Assembly (NCBI RefSeq): GCF_021869535.1
Contig: NW_026262712.1
Coordinates: forward strand, 52,704,384-52,768,383
Direction: 5' to 3'
Length of the DNA: 64,000 nucleotides
Source of the DNA: Mytilus californianus
Taxonomy: Eukaryota > Mollusca > Bivalvia > Mytilida > Mytilidae
Shown here: one piece after another, positions 48,601 through 59,685 of the stretch
Position numbering within the stretch: position 1 is the stretch's first letter
Layout: each line of letters begins with the position of its first letter
The notes under the pieces: generated by a model
Database searches by the model: none
The model's input: the letters and a program-made list of their open reading frames with translations, nothing else
What the model was told of the DNA's origin: nothing
Translations under genes and position numbers: made by a program

Positions 48601-51600
48601 AAATCCCATAGATTTAGTGGTGGATATGAAAGGAGATCTGGTATCAACGGCAATTTCTAATTTGATAAAGGTAGACGGAAGACTATTAATGCAGATATTT
48701 CATATTTGGACACAGACAAGTGGTATGGATACGAGGACTAGTAATTAATTTTGTATATATTAAAAAATGGAAAAAAACACTTAATCGATTGTATGCGTCT
48801 TAAGCACTTGTTTGAGTTTATCGTCTTTCGGAACGTTTAAAAAATAACATTTGAAAGCCAATGATGTATGAAAACTTGAATACTTGATAAGCTACATGAC
48901 CAAAAATAAAACACACAAAAATAGCACAATTCACATAAGGTCACGTTGCTTGATAGAGTTACAACCTTAAGTTCTATATGAGTTTAAAATTTATTAACGG
49001 AGAATTAAAAAAAAGGTAGGATGTTATTCATGGCAGTACCGAAGCACTGACTATTGAGCTGATGATACCTAGGTGCCAGCAGTCCATCAGCACCGACCCA
49101 GTGCTAGAAAAAGATAATGACACATAATGCATGTATTTCGTTCAAAGCGCTTTTCTCCTTTAGGATTAATCAACTTAAGTAACAGAATGAATAAATACTG
49201 CAGTTCAAACGCACAACAAATGGCCATGCACACAGGAGTGTCTGAATGAAGAGGATGTAGGGGTCCTTTCTTTCTGTATGTTTGATATATTTTTTTGTTT
49301 CGTTTTGGACATTTTCTTTAATTTTTCGAATCAATAGAAAAAAGAAGAAAGTTGACCACACAGGGGTATTTGAATTGTTAAAAAACAATTGAAATTCAGA
49401 ATATAACAAAATAACAAAGTAATGCAGCAAACATTTAATCATTCCTTGTCATATATACATGTACAAGAGGTAATTGATTTTAATGAAGACAGCCTCATTA
49501 AAATCTGCATAGTAGGCATCTTTAACAGTAGTCGTTAACAACTGAAAGTACAATTTTACAACACTTTGCAATCTCAAATATCACATTAAAGGAATTAAAA
49601 TTTAACAAGTCATTAAATTGTCAGTATTATGTTTGGTAATACTATTACAAGGTCAGTAAATTTTTTTGTTACTGTATGTGGATTGAAATCTCCGAGCATG
49701 CAAACTTAACATCTAGTCTCTGATGTGTATTCAGTTATGTCTCTGTCTAAAACATCGAAAATGTGAATGTTACTGTAAAATACTACTCGCATGCAAAATA
49801 TGCATAGCAACGAATAAGGTAGAATAATCAAATACATTACTATTAAATATAAAACACAGCTATACCTGCTGTTGTAGCTCGAAGTAATTCTAGTAAATCA
49901 CACAATGGCTTATCAGCTTAAATATTTGCAATTTTCCTCACATGGTCTTTCTTTTGCGTCATTTTTTCAATTAAGTATTTAACGGTATCCTGTTACAATT
50001 TTCAGTTAGATGTAAACATATAATTACGATAATTGACCATTGCGTTATAACTGCATATCTCTATCATCAACAGAAAGTGTATTACATTGATGTTGGTCGA
50101 TTTCAATGACTTCATCACTCCATATCCAGGAGTACCATGTAAAGTAAAATATATTCCGATTCAGAGCATATGTCAATCAATTCAGAAAGCACACTCGCAT
50201 GCAATCATTTGTAAAAACATAATTAAATTTCAGGGGTATCTTTAAACGCGATGTGTGTTTTACAGCCATACAATCATTGCTGATATTTTCAATGACTCTA
50301 TTGACTATGTATTTATCATTCTGTTCCTTATGCAACCTATGACGGTCCATGAATTTGCAAGGATAAATGGATTTTTTCTTAAACTTGTATTCTAAATGTT
50401 TAAATTTGTTTTTATTCATTAGGCTTAAATGAAACGCAGTTTGTGGCTACATTCTATAAATTTTAGTACTTTAATATATCTCGAAATTGTTTATTGTCCT
50501 AATGTGGAGAATCTTTTTTTGTTAGTGTTTTTGGTTAGGGTTTGGGCAAATCAAAATATTTTTAAGTGTGGCCCAAGATACAGAATGTATAGCAAACGCA
50601 TAAAATGTCTTTATCAATGATGTTAATGCATATTACATTTTTGGGAAGTAAGGCCTTCTCTCATACTAGTATATATTATCTCATAAACACTATTCGTAAA
50701 AGAGCATTTGTTGTAGATCAGATATTTTATCACGTCATAGTAACATCACAACTGATATGGCTGCACTTAAAAAGTGACCAGATTATATCAAAAAATTCCT
50801 TTACCAATTCAACATGCATGTAATTTTGAAAGACATGAAGAATTTTACTTATTTTGCAGGGCAGATATATATCGTGTTTGCTATATATATTGTAAATATT
50901 CGAATGAATATTAAACTAAAATACATTAGATCATCTTAGAAAAGTTAAAATGCGTTTTCAGCTGAGAGAAAGAATGCTTACTCTTATTTCACTTTACTAT
51001 TGACGGCTGTACAGCATTTAGGTTTCATATAACAAAGACATCGAATAATAAAAAATGATCCGATGTTTCTGTACTAAGTTTATATACAGAATTTAAATAC
51101 AGATCAGAAATAAGCGGAACCTGTTGTCGTGATTCAAAATGTGACTAGATAATATGATTTGTTTCTTCGATATAAATTAATATATAATAAGAAATAAAAA
51201 TAACTACACGGAAATGTTTGCTGCTGTAACATCTTACATATACCCGTAAAAAAACCTTACATATATAACCGTTATAAATAATAGACATTGAATTCGATCC
51301 CTAAATATAATTTCTTGTAAAAAATATTACCACAAGAATTCTGCGAAAAATGATGTTTTGTATCATTTGAAAAGTTTGACACTATTACTTTTATTTGAAT
51401 TACACGTTGGTTTAACACTTGAATTACAATTGAAGAAAATTAATGTATACCTGAAGAAGCTACAAGGGAACTAGACTTTGAAATGTTATATTTGATTTTA
51501 AACCAGAAATTAGGGATATATATGAAGTGTTAAAAATATCGAAACATATTTTAATGCTGGATCTATTCAATGACAATGACTTTATTCGCTAATATATCAT

Positions 51601-52261
51601 ATGTTTTGGGGGCGCATATATTTCCGTCCCAAAAACATCTATGATAAAAATCCCTACGACATAAACAATATGGAAATAACAAATTGTTTTCGTATGATAT
51701 GAAAATAAGGACCGCGGTGTTTTCACAATTTGCAATCTTTCTTTATCAACTTTAATCCATATAATATTGCATTTACCAATATAATATTTGATATTGGAAA
51801 CAAAGTATGATTGGAATTTGCAGCATTTACATTTATAATGTTTATATCGCTTGCAAAAGGGGAATAATCCAATTTTATGATTTTGTGTTTGTGTGACGGA
51901 CAAATTCCGGAATGTCATACTTTTACAGCACTTGTTGGTTTATTAATGTCTTTTAGTACGGACATACACTTGTGACATAGACTATTAATGGAAAGAGTAA
52001 TGTTTAAAGTCAATGAAAATGTATAAATACATTCAGGTACTTCACGATCGTTTAATGTATGTTTTCCTTATAAACAAGGAAGTCTTAACAATATGAAAAT
52101 AATACATGTGCAGATTTTGTGTGTATTCGAATTGTTTACATTTCTTTACCTATTTGATTATGCTTGGCTGCTATTTCCTCCATTCTTTTTTCATTCTGGT
52201 ATACGTAAATGGCCATCAGTGCTACAACAATAGCATTAATGAAAACTGATATGTAATTCAT
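42697..52261 (-). CDS. F-type lectin copy D, intact, with membrane-anchor and helix exons
   Basis: Exons 52150-52261, 45577-45711, 43729-43941 and 42697-42908 join in frame (112+135+213+212 nt) to 223 residues, all introns phase 1. Exon 1: MNYISVFINAIVVALMAIYV, then charged EKRMEEIAAKH. The hydrophobic run lacks a clear cleavage site, so it may be a type II anchor or a signal peptide. Exon 2: helix with SLERMESKLNETSAIL (one N-glycosylation site, NET) ending DILEVVQR, likely oligomerising. Exons 3-4: one F-type lectin domain (REIAYGKQTRQSS, SVDGN, DIFNRKDCCGDR, GPSHNQM, FECN, ARYVRLTI, VAEVKVYAL). H, 26 residues, then RKDCCGDR fits the family's HX26RXDX4R fucose signature; no other copy keeps it. 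One oddity is L for W in SPYLEVDLG. Intron 1 (6.4 kb) holds retroelement debris. Exon 1 assignment rests on phase, spacing and character, not on a paralogue. Confidence 0.78.
43090..43435. repeat. Degenerate CACCATACACC-type minisatellite
   Basis: Irregular runs of ACACCATACAC and ACACCATTACAC fill 43090-43155 and 43295-43435 with an AT-rich spacer. They lie in intron 3 of copy D. Confidence 0.7.
43510..43585 (+). mobile_element. Family-2 terminal fragment
   Basis: GAGTTGTCTCATTGGCACTC and ATACCACATCTTC match the extreme end of the tail. Intron 3 of copy D. Confidence 0.55.
44335..45440 (+). repeat. Long dispersed repeat, copy 1
   Basis: Shares ATACGCTTGGAAGA, TTTAGTGGTGGAGATGAAAG, GACACAGACAAGTGG, ACCGAAGCAC.GACTATTGAG, CGACCCAGTGCTAGAAAA and GTCTGAATGAA in order with 48465-49350. 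It lies in intron 2 of copy D. Confidence 0.8.
45950..46140 (-). repeat. Inverted repeat arm 1
   Basis: The reverse complement carries ATTAAATTGTCAGTATTATG and TGTGGATTGAAAT in the same order as plus-strand 49610-49740. It has a 72-codon minus frame but no known domain. Confidence 0.7.
46205..47460 (+). mobile_element. Family-1 RT relics, two overlapping pieces plus tail
   Basis: 46215-46390 reads IPTSPAYGIYISQLIRYSRS and LMNQGYVKERLV. At 46430 the sequence restarts further upstream in the element (TASSASYLDLYL, SGHLSTRIYDKRD) and runs through the same segment again, then to a long non-coding tail. The tail holds CTGTCATACAAGTGAGAGG and GGACTTTCCGTTTTGAATTT and ends near 47460. The order shows duplication or nested insertion. 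A-rich runs at 46450-46480 and frame changes make it inactive. It is in intron 1 of copy D. Confidence 0.8.
47460..48330. other. Intron 1 of copy D, unassigned part
   Basis: No recognisable exon. A minus frame at 47884-48081 has no known domain. Confidence 0.4.
48465..49350 (+). repeat. Long dispersed repeat, copy 2
   Basis: Diverged counterpart of 44335-45440, in intron 1 of copy D. A 71-codon frame here (48533-48748) is broken in the other copy, so it is not treated as a gene. Confidence 0.8.
49600..49790 (+). repeat. Inverted repeat arm 2
   Basis: Plus-strand counterpart of 45950-46140. Its coding potential is disrupted. Confidence 0.7.
49990..52140. other. Intron 1 of copy D, 5' portion, nothing recognised
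   Basis: Short frames on both strands lack domains. The 109-codon minus frame at 51589-51918 is Cys/Lys-rich but I could not place it. Confidence 0.4.
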
Positions 52262-52839
52262 GTCTTTAACAAAACACATTGTTAGTGTAGTTCAGATATA
52301 AACCAGATAGTCGTATGTTTGTTTCAATCTTTAACTTTACACAGCATACAACGAAGGGAGATAAAGTTTCAATAAGCATTCGGGTAAGACGGTCAACAAT
52401 GGTTATACATTTAAACCTAGCGTGTATCATTGAAAAATTAATTATATTTTACATTGAACAACGTTAATGATTTCAATTGACAACCATTGATCCATTTTAG
52501 ATTTTAAATAACCGTGTTGTAGTATTTACCCATAGAATAAATAAACAAGTATACTTTTAATGTAAAAATATAAATCCAATTTTTTTTTTCGATAAATATG
52601 GATTGTAGATAAATACCTTAAATAACGGAATTTGATATTCAAAGTGCCACGTTTATTCCGAAATTTATATCTGTATTTACTATGTTTTTGTTTTAATCAT
52701 CCACAATCTAATCAGTTTTATACATTGTTATAATGATTCCTTGCTAGTTTTTTTTTTACAATTACACATTCCTTGATAGAGGAATTAATGGAAAAAAGAG
52801 TTCCAAGTTTAAACTGAACTAGTACACAATTTTATTTAG

Positions 52840-52925
52840 GGGCCAGCTGAGGACAACCTCCGGGTGCGAGATTTTCTCGCTGCGTTGAAGACCCTTTGAT
52901 ATCTTTCGCCTCTATTTTACAAAAA
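52840..52925 (-). mobile_element. Family-3 fragment, inverted
   Basis: TTAGGGGCCAGCTGAGGAC and TTCTCGCTGCGTTGAAGACC are the reverse of 36005-36070. It sits just upstream of the copy D leader exon. Confidence 0.65.
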
Positions 52926-53174
52926 AAGCGTAATAGTAACTTGAAAATATAAGCAATACACAAGTCACTTTATGCTCGCGTGGGAATTCCAGTTGATAAT
53001 ATACGCTTTGACAATAAGCTATTCATAATTAAATAATTCAGTCAGTGAATTATTTACACATGTTACATTTACTCATTGTTTCACAGTAGTTGCAAACTCT
53101 GCATGAATTGTCTTGAATTGAAGATCTTAGACGACTATTCAGCCATTTTAGATGAATATAAATTCAAATACGTC

Positions 53175-53366
53175 TGTGGCAGACGGGTTTTTATGTAATT
53201 GTTATTTCCCTTGTTTAAAACTATTAATTTCATATTTCTTTATTTAATGATTTACATGAAGCTTTTTGAGTATATATTTGTTAACTTGGATAGTTATTAT
53301 TATTTAGAATTCATTGGTTAAAGATATTTATTGATATTCCAAAATTTAGTATTTGCATTTGATAAG
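53175..53366 (+). mobile_element. Truncated 5' LTR of a gypsy-type element
   Basis: Starts TGTGGCAGACGGG and matches the first about 175 bp of the repeat beginning at 55033 (GTAATTGTTATTTCCCTTGT, GAATTCATTGGTTAAAGATA). It then breaks off, so it is a partial LTR. Confidence 0.75.
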
Positions 53367-53519
53367 AAATGGAGCAGACAATTTAGTCAGTACTTGTTGT
53401 AATTGGATATGACAGTCCTAAGCAGACCAGTTTTGAATAAGTGTTCCTGGGGTACTTTTTTTCCTTTATTTGGTTCATTTTTTCAAATGGGTTTTCAGTT
53501 ATGATTACGTTTGAAAAAA

Positions 53520-53720
53520 ACTTTTGTTTGATGGTGTCAGCGTTGATATTACAGATTGTTTTGTTCATTTTAAGACAGTTTCTCTTTGGAATCAGTGGAA
53601 TGAATTTGAGATGGCAGGTCAATTAATAATTAATTTGAGAGGTCATGCAAAAACAATTTTACGTTTCTTAAAAATGCCTCAGTTTTATGATTATGACTGC
53701 TTGAAAAAAAACTAATTCAG
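53520..53720 (+). pseudogene. Ty3/gypsy-like gag fragment
   Basis: The plus frame contains FDGVSVDITDCFVHF, WNQWNEFEMAGQLIINLRGH and YDYDCLKK. Spacing and residues fit the capsid region of gypsy-type gag (FDG, F..F, W....A..L...LRG.A, DY..L). Only about 63 codons survive. No protease, RT or integrase follows; a family-2 tail fragment begins at 53785. Confidence 0.72.
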
Positions 53721-53784
53721 AGGTTCAATCCTTAGTCATACATCAATGTACTCATGAGATGCCGTGCACCTCACCTGGTTATAC

Positions 53785-54105
53785 TTTTTCATAGATATAA
53801 GAAGATGTAGTATGAGTGCCAATGAGACAACTCTCCATTCAAGTCAAAATTTATAAAAGTAAACCATTATAGGTCACAGTACGGTCTTCAACACGGAGCC
53901 TTGGCTCACACCGAACAGTAAGCTATAAAGGGCCCCAAAAATTACTAGTGTAAAACCATTCAAACGGGAAAACTAACGGTCTAATCTATATAAAAAACGA
54001 GAAACGAGAAACACTTATGAACCACATCAACAAACGACAACTACTGAACATCAGATTCCTGACTTAGGACAGGTGCAAACAATTGCAGCGGGTTTAAACG
54101 TTTTA
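53785..54105 (-). mobile_element. Family-2 tail inserted in gypsy relic
   Basis: AGAAGATGTAGTATGAGTGC to GACTTAGGACAGGTGCAAAC is the reversed tail. It includes GTACGGTCTTCAACA, GGGCCCCAAAAATTAC and AACGGGAAAACTAACGG. Confidence 0.8.
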
Positions 54106-54109
54106 ATGT

Positions 54110-55020
54110 TTATTACTTGAATTATGGCAGTTCTTCTGTGAAGTTTAAAGTGTAGATTGTTAGCTAGTTTAAGTAGGAATTGGTTTGTTTTATGAGTCGT
54201 TGCTCGTTTGTCTGGATTGTAGTCTCTATCTAAATATTTAATATTGAGAGAGTTTATAGAAGTCCGAATTCTTGACTTGGTTATGGGAGAAAACAATAGA
54301 GAGAAAGTTAAGCTTCAAGTTAGGAACACTTCTAGCTTATACAGATGGATTTGATCCATTATTTAGTTCCTTGCACAAAATTGGGCATTGTTCATTTTAT
54401 TTTGAGACCCTTGCATACAGATGGACCCGGTCCATCTCCGGTGGTACACCATTTGTGCTATCGTTATCTACAACGCTGGAATGCAATAATAGAACCCGGT
54501 GGTACACGTCAAATGTGTCATTGTGAGATCAATATTGGTGGACATTACCTGGTACAACTTTTCATGGATTTCAACATTAGATGTGCTGTTACAATATATG
54601 CCGTACCACTGAATCTGAAGACAGTTACCAAGAATACTTAAAGGTCGCGTCCGTTAACAGGTTAACCTGATTCTGATTTGTGTCTGTGTATGTGTTATAC
54701 AGTGACATTTATTTAAAAGTGATATTTTACATGCGTTTGAAAGACATTTAATCTGATGAACGTCGATAGACTTTGTTAAATTTTAATTTCAAATGTTATT
54801 TCATATACATTTGTTTTCGTAATGGAGGAGGAGTGTAGCAGATTGGTGTAGTGGTCTCCCTTGAACAGTTTGACAGTCTCATTATTTAACTTTACCTGAT
54901 GTATATTTGATTTAATATTCAATCCTGACATTTCCATTTTGCGTGTATATTGTTGCAGATACATATATTTGATAGACATTTAAGTTTGCAGACTTTATTT
55001 ATGAAATTTATCGTTTGTCT
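54110..55020. other. Interior of LTR relic, unassigned
   Basis: Overlapping frames at 54051-54641 show no domain that I can name. Near 54822-54841 a purine tract is followed by TGTAGCAG, an alternative LTR start. Confidence 0.4.
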
Positions 55021-55021
55021 T

Positions 55022-55032
55022 AGGGGGAGGAA
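55022..55032 (+). other. Polypurine tract of LTR element
   Basis: AGGGGGAGGAA directly precedes TGTGGCAG. A purine tract at the 3' LTR border is the plus-strand primer site of LTR retroelements. Confidence 0.75.
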
Positions 55033-55623
55033 TGTGGCAGACGGGATTATTATGTAATTGTTATTTCCCTTGTTTAAAACTATAAATTTCATATTTCTTT
55101 ATTTGATGATTAACATGAAGCTTTTTCAGTACATATTTGTTATATTGGTATTTAGAATTCATTGGTTAAAGATATTTATTTATATTCCAAAGTTTAGTAT
55201 TTGCATCGTCGCATATCATGTATTACTTTCTTCGAAAAACTTATATACTTTATATATCTGGTTTGAAATTGTTATGTAGAATGGTCTGAGGACTGAAGTT
55301 CAGTCCAACCAAGGAAAACTGTGCTTTTTCAAAACTTCCCTTAAAAGCGCTTTAAGGTTAGTGCATCTGCCATATGCCTTCTTGATACGGGTAATTATTG
55401 AAGTCATTGAATGCTCCATTCCTTTACTTTTGGATTTCCTTAATAAAAGTTGTACTTATTGAATAAATTGTATATTGTTTTCACTGTATTTGGTTTTCCT
55501 TTACTTAGATATTTAATTAGCGCTTTTACAATTGGCATCGATCGTCTCCGTTTAATTAGTTCACAAACTAGAACAAGGTGTGGTCCGCATGACCGAATCT
55601 CCAGCAGAATTGTTCCTGCTACA
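55033..55623 (+). mobile_element. 3' LTR of gypsy-type relic
   Basis: Runs from TGTGGCAG to CTGCTACA (TG...CA with an imperfect 8-bp inverted end), 591 bp. It is preceded by the purine tract and its start is repeated at 53175. No target duplication is visible because the 5' LTR is incomplete. Confidence 0.75.
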
Positions 55624-55629
55624 CATCAT

Positions 55630-57140
55630 TAGTGTGTTAAACCATTTAAAAGATCCCAAACTGGCTTAGGCTGTCTATGCTTGGGGTAAAATACCTTAGT
55701 AATTCATATTGTTTAGAACTTTTATAAGCAATGACAATACAGAGATTGAAGTATCAAAGATATTGCACGCCAGCACAGAAGCGCTGAACAATGGCATGGA
55801 CAGGTGACAAAACGTCCACCAGCAGCTACATCGACCAAGTGATTCTAAAAACTCATTTTATATAGCAGGTTTATAATTTAGTACGTCAGAATTAGGTTTC
55901 GTGTATGAAATACTCATCAGTGACGCTCTAATCAACATAGTGGAATGATCAAATCAATAACGAATATGAAGGGCTTTTTAATTACGAGTTTATGCAATTC
56001 AGTGTGTTGCATACATGTCCTAATTTATACATCCTCTCTAGAAGCATTTCAAATCAAATATGTCAACATTTATTCATAGAAATGTAAAATACACTTAAGT
56101 GTCCCACGGAGTTAATAAGCTGTGTCACAATGTTCCTGACTTATAAAATTTCTACTGAAAATTAGTTTGAAAACGTATGAAATATCAGGAAGTATGATTG
56201 CTACCATTTCGTTTCATTTGGACTAAAATTCAGTTTAGAATTGATACGATTAAGTTTTTTTACCTCCATATGCTCCCTTCCTAATTACGTTTCTATTTAA
56301 TTCTTTATATTCTAATTCACAAAGCTCAAACGAATATGAACTATTTGATAAATAAGATAACACATAAATAGGAAAATACGCCTACAGGTGAAACAGATAG
56401 CCTTTAAAATAAGTATTGCGGGTATATGCCATCCAACCATAACTAGCATGAACACAATCGATATGCTTAGTACAATGTATTACATGTATAAACACAAACA
56501 TGTGTTTATAGCAAACAATCACTTGACCGTTACTACATCATGTGACCAAAATCTTGAATAAATATATGTATACCATCTTTATATAAAAAATACACTCTTA
56601 AAACACTTAAATTAAAATATTGCATTTTTAAAATATAATGAGGCTAGTTCAGGTAAACATAATAATTAGATTAAAGTTCGCTGGGGACGGAGGACGAGTA
56701 TTTTAGAGTGCATGTGATGTTTATTTTAATGGCATATATTTGCAATTTGTTTAAGTTTTGAAAGGCCTTTCATGTGACTTGCCGTTATCTAACCTGTTAC
56801 TTCCAAATACTGTGTTTCGAGTTATTTTTGCATCGGGTTTTGTTTACTGTTTAGTTGCTAAACGGGGCAGCTAAGATTTTGTGGTGTTTCTTGTACAAAA
56901 AAAAAATACATGACCAGTGAAATATTTGCATTATTTTAAGTCAATGTATGGCTAAAATGGATATAAATCAAAAAAGCGAAAATTTGACATAAATATATCA
57001 TCTTCTTTTTGTGAAATTCATGTAGCCAACATTCTTCCTAAACTTTCTTATATTTCAAATTAAATCTGGTCTACCTTTGTCCGAAAAAAAACAAACCCAT
57101 AACCATCCTCCAATGCTCATGCAAAAATTTAGATAGCAAT
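55630..57140. other. Intergenic, nothing firm
   Basis: About 55770-55850 (CAGAAGCGCTGAAC, CCACCAGCAGC, TCGACCAAGTG) resembles the ACCGAAGCAC...CGACCCAGTG part of the 44.3/48.5-kb repeat. The rest is AT-rich. Confidence 0.4.
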
Positions 57141-57149
57141 ATAATATCG

Positions 57150-57265
57150 AACTCCTAGAAAAATTCATAGCGGAAATTCCTTTATCATATGGAAAACTAA
57201 AAGCTCAAACACATCAAACACATCAAACGAATGGAAAACAACTACAATATGATATTCTAATGCAA
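57150..57265 (-). mobile_element. Family-1 tail fragment, inverted
   Basis: AAAAGCTCAAACACATCAAA and CGAATGGAAAACAACT are the reverse of 47335-47395. Confidence 0.65.
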
Positions 57266-57624
57266 TTATTTTGTATCAATGGTTCTGATTGGATGATAGT
57301 AAGCGTAAAATTATGTATCTCCTTGTCTGTAACTAAAGAAGCCGACATTTTGAATAGCGGAATGTATTGACATGTAATTTCTACAATAATAAGCAAAAAA
57401 ACTCACATGTTGCACCTAGAAATCTTCTTTTATCAATTTTTTTACATTCTGAAGCGGACAAGAAGCCAGAAAACGCCCGGTGTTTACATTTGACACCGGA
57501 AGCATACTTAAGACGTCATCTAGTTTAGTGGCCAAAGATGAAAACATCTTTTCGCGGAGTTTTCTTTAATGAAATTTTTGCACTGAAATAATGATTGAAA
57601 TTGAATTATGTACTTGTTTTGCAT

Positions 57625-57805
57625 AGGAATAGAGATAACTGTATTGTATTTGAAGCTTTGCGGACGTCCATCGGTAGTTTTACTGTCGCAAATACCCGTT
57701 TACCTGTCTTCGCTACGCGTCGCCAGGTAAACTAAATTTGCGACAGTAAAACTACCGATGGACGTCCGCAAAGCTTCAAATTAATACAGTTATCTCTTAA
57801 TTCCT
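57625..57805. repeat. Long hairpin (foldback), ~80-bp arms
   Basis: Arms 57625-57705 and 57723-57805 are near-perfect reverse complements; both contain GAAGCTTTGCGGACGTCCAT and its complement. The loop region is GC-rich (TCTTCGCTACGCGTCG). Same architecture as 7324-7464. Confidence 0.88.
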
Positions 57806-58679
57806 AATTTGGTACAGGCATTTACTTTGGCAAACGTTTTTTGATTTGAACAAGAGTAGTTTGTTCTTCTATTGTCTGCTTGTCTTTGTATGCACTTTTA
57901 TTTATTGCATGAAAAGGATGAAACCAATCGCCAAAAATTGTACAACATACCATATCAACCATGAATACCGGTTTCTACGACAAAATACCAGACATACAAA
58001 TAAAGGCAATCAACAACTAATACAATATGGTCTATACAGCATGATTTGTGCTGGCAAACATGTGGTGGGGATGAATAAGTTTCACATGCGCACAAACCTT
58101 CTGGTTACAAGAGCACAATTATTTGTTTACGTTTTACCGGCAAGTTGTTTACCCAAAGATGGTTCTCAGAATAGAATCCTGTACGGCTTCTGATTGGATG
58201 ATACAGGGTTGGAATAACTTTTATTCGAAAGCTTATGCAATTAGGTTTAAAAAATCTAGAAAATCAAATTCACATTTTACAAAGAATAGAAAACATCTCC
58301 CATTTCTGCACGTTGGAGCCATTAAAAATATGCCTTTTTCATTAAGCGAAAAAAACAGACCATTTATTTCAACTGCATTTAAAGTAAATTTTTGCCGCAT
58401 GACCATATATATTTGTTTTGGTTGTTTTGCAAAATTGGCATTTCTAGTACATGTATGTAATATGAACTGGTACCCGTTTTTCCATAGTTTGTGTTGTCTT
58501 CGAGAAAACAAATACGGAACACCACTGGTACCCTATGGAAAATGCATTATGAATAATTGCGCTCTTGTAACCTTCTCCTTTTGCATATCTAGAACGTTTG
58601 TCGTAAAATTACAACACACATAAAACCTGCATAATAGATGAAAATAAGTTATCATCAATATTATATGAATTTGTATATT

Positions 58680-59190
58680 TCCGATATCACACAAACAATG
58701 ATGATATGTTATGGATAAAGAACATTAAAAGTGTATTTGACAATGCTGGATTTTCAAACTTATTTTATGTGCAAAATACGGACCTCACACAATAGTTACC
58801 AGAAAGTATCAAACTTCGATTAATTGACCAGTTTAAACAAATTTAGAATTCAGCTATTCAAAACACTTCTAAATGCATTACGCATAAGCTCTTTAAGGAA
58901 AATTTGGAATTTGAAAATTATTTCCACACCATCAATGACCGAGATATATTTACACTTTGTAAATTCTGAACATCGAATCATACACTGCCAATAGAAAAGG
59001 GGAGATGGCATAACATTGACAGAAGTGAATGAAAAGCTTTGATATGTACGAATAGAGATATCGGAGACGAATATCAATATATTTTCGTTATCCGGCTTCA
59101 CAAGATGAACATGATGAAAGAAGAAGATTTATTCCAAATGAACTAATACCCAGACATAACATTATCAAATTTAACACACTGTTTAATTAA
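58680..59190 (+). mobile_element. LINE ORF2 C-terminal relic
   Basis: Across frames the plus strand reads DMLWIKNIKSVFDNAGF, FENYFHTINDRDIFTLCKF, SNHTLPIEKGRWHNIDR, DIGDEYQYIF and RFIPNELIPRHNIIKF. These match, in order, the region around the zinc-binding end of non-LTR reverse transcriptases. Stops and frame changes are frequent. Confidence 0.78.
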
Positions 59191-59685
59191 AAAAAAAAAC
59201 GAAGACACTCAGAACTCTGCAATTTTATATGATTTATTAATAGTAAACTCACTCCTTCTACACAACCATAATGTATCATATTTATACATGCAAGAGAGGC
59301 GAAAAATACCAAAGCGACATTCAAAGTCATAAATCGAAAATAAACTGGCTTTAAAGGAAAAAGACCATCAAACAAGCAAGGGATATAATATGTTACATCA
59401 AAGCACGTTGGATAAATCATATCTTCTTTGAAAGGCTTCTTTTTAACTTCAAAAACACATTTTCTGAGCGAATTTCCTCACCAAACACTAAAGTCACTAA
59501 ACAGTTTTAAATTGTAGACCAATTTCCTATCCCGGAACCACTTAATGAATATTCGCTTGAATAGTAAACTTAATAACAAATACAAAGCTGATAAGAAATA
59601 TTTTTATTTTATAGTTTTTATATCAAATGCTTAAACAGTTTTTCCAATATGCAGCTACTCCGTTCTTTGTATTTATAGATCTTAT

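Noticed and set aside
51589-51918. 109-codon minus frame, Cys/Lys-rich
   Set aside because: Suggests the cysteine cluster of Penelope-like proteins, but I could not find the downstream YVG motif, so no call.
54272-54641. Two overlapping plus frames (84 and 98 codons)
   Set aside because: Mutually overlapping, no known domain, located inside the LTR relic.
57846-58193. 115-codon frame with hydrophobic start
   Set aside because: The hydrophobic start resembles a leader, but the rest has no cysteine framework or domain and overlaps the next frame.
58123-58623. 166-codon plus-strand frame
   Set aside because: Longest frame outside the satellite, but no domain recognised; a 92-codon frame is open opposite it and it sits beside LINE debris. 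Possibly part of an unknown element.
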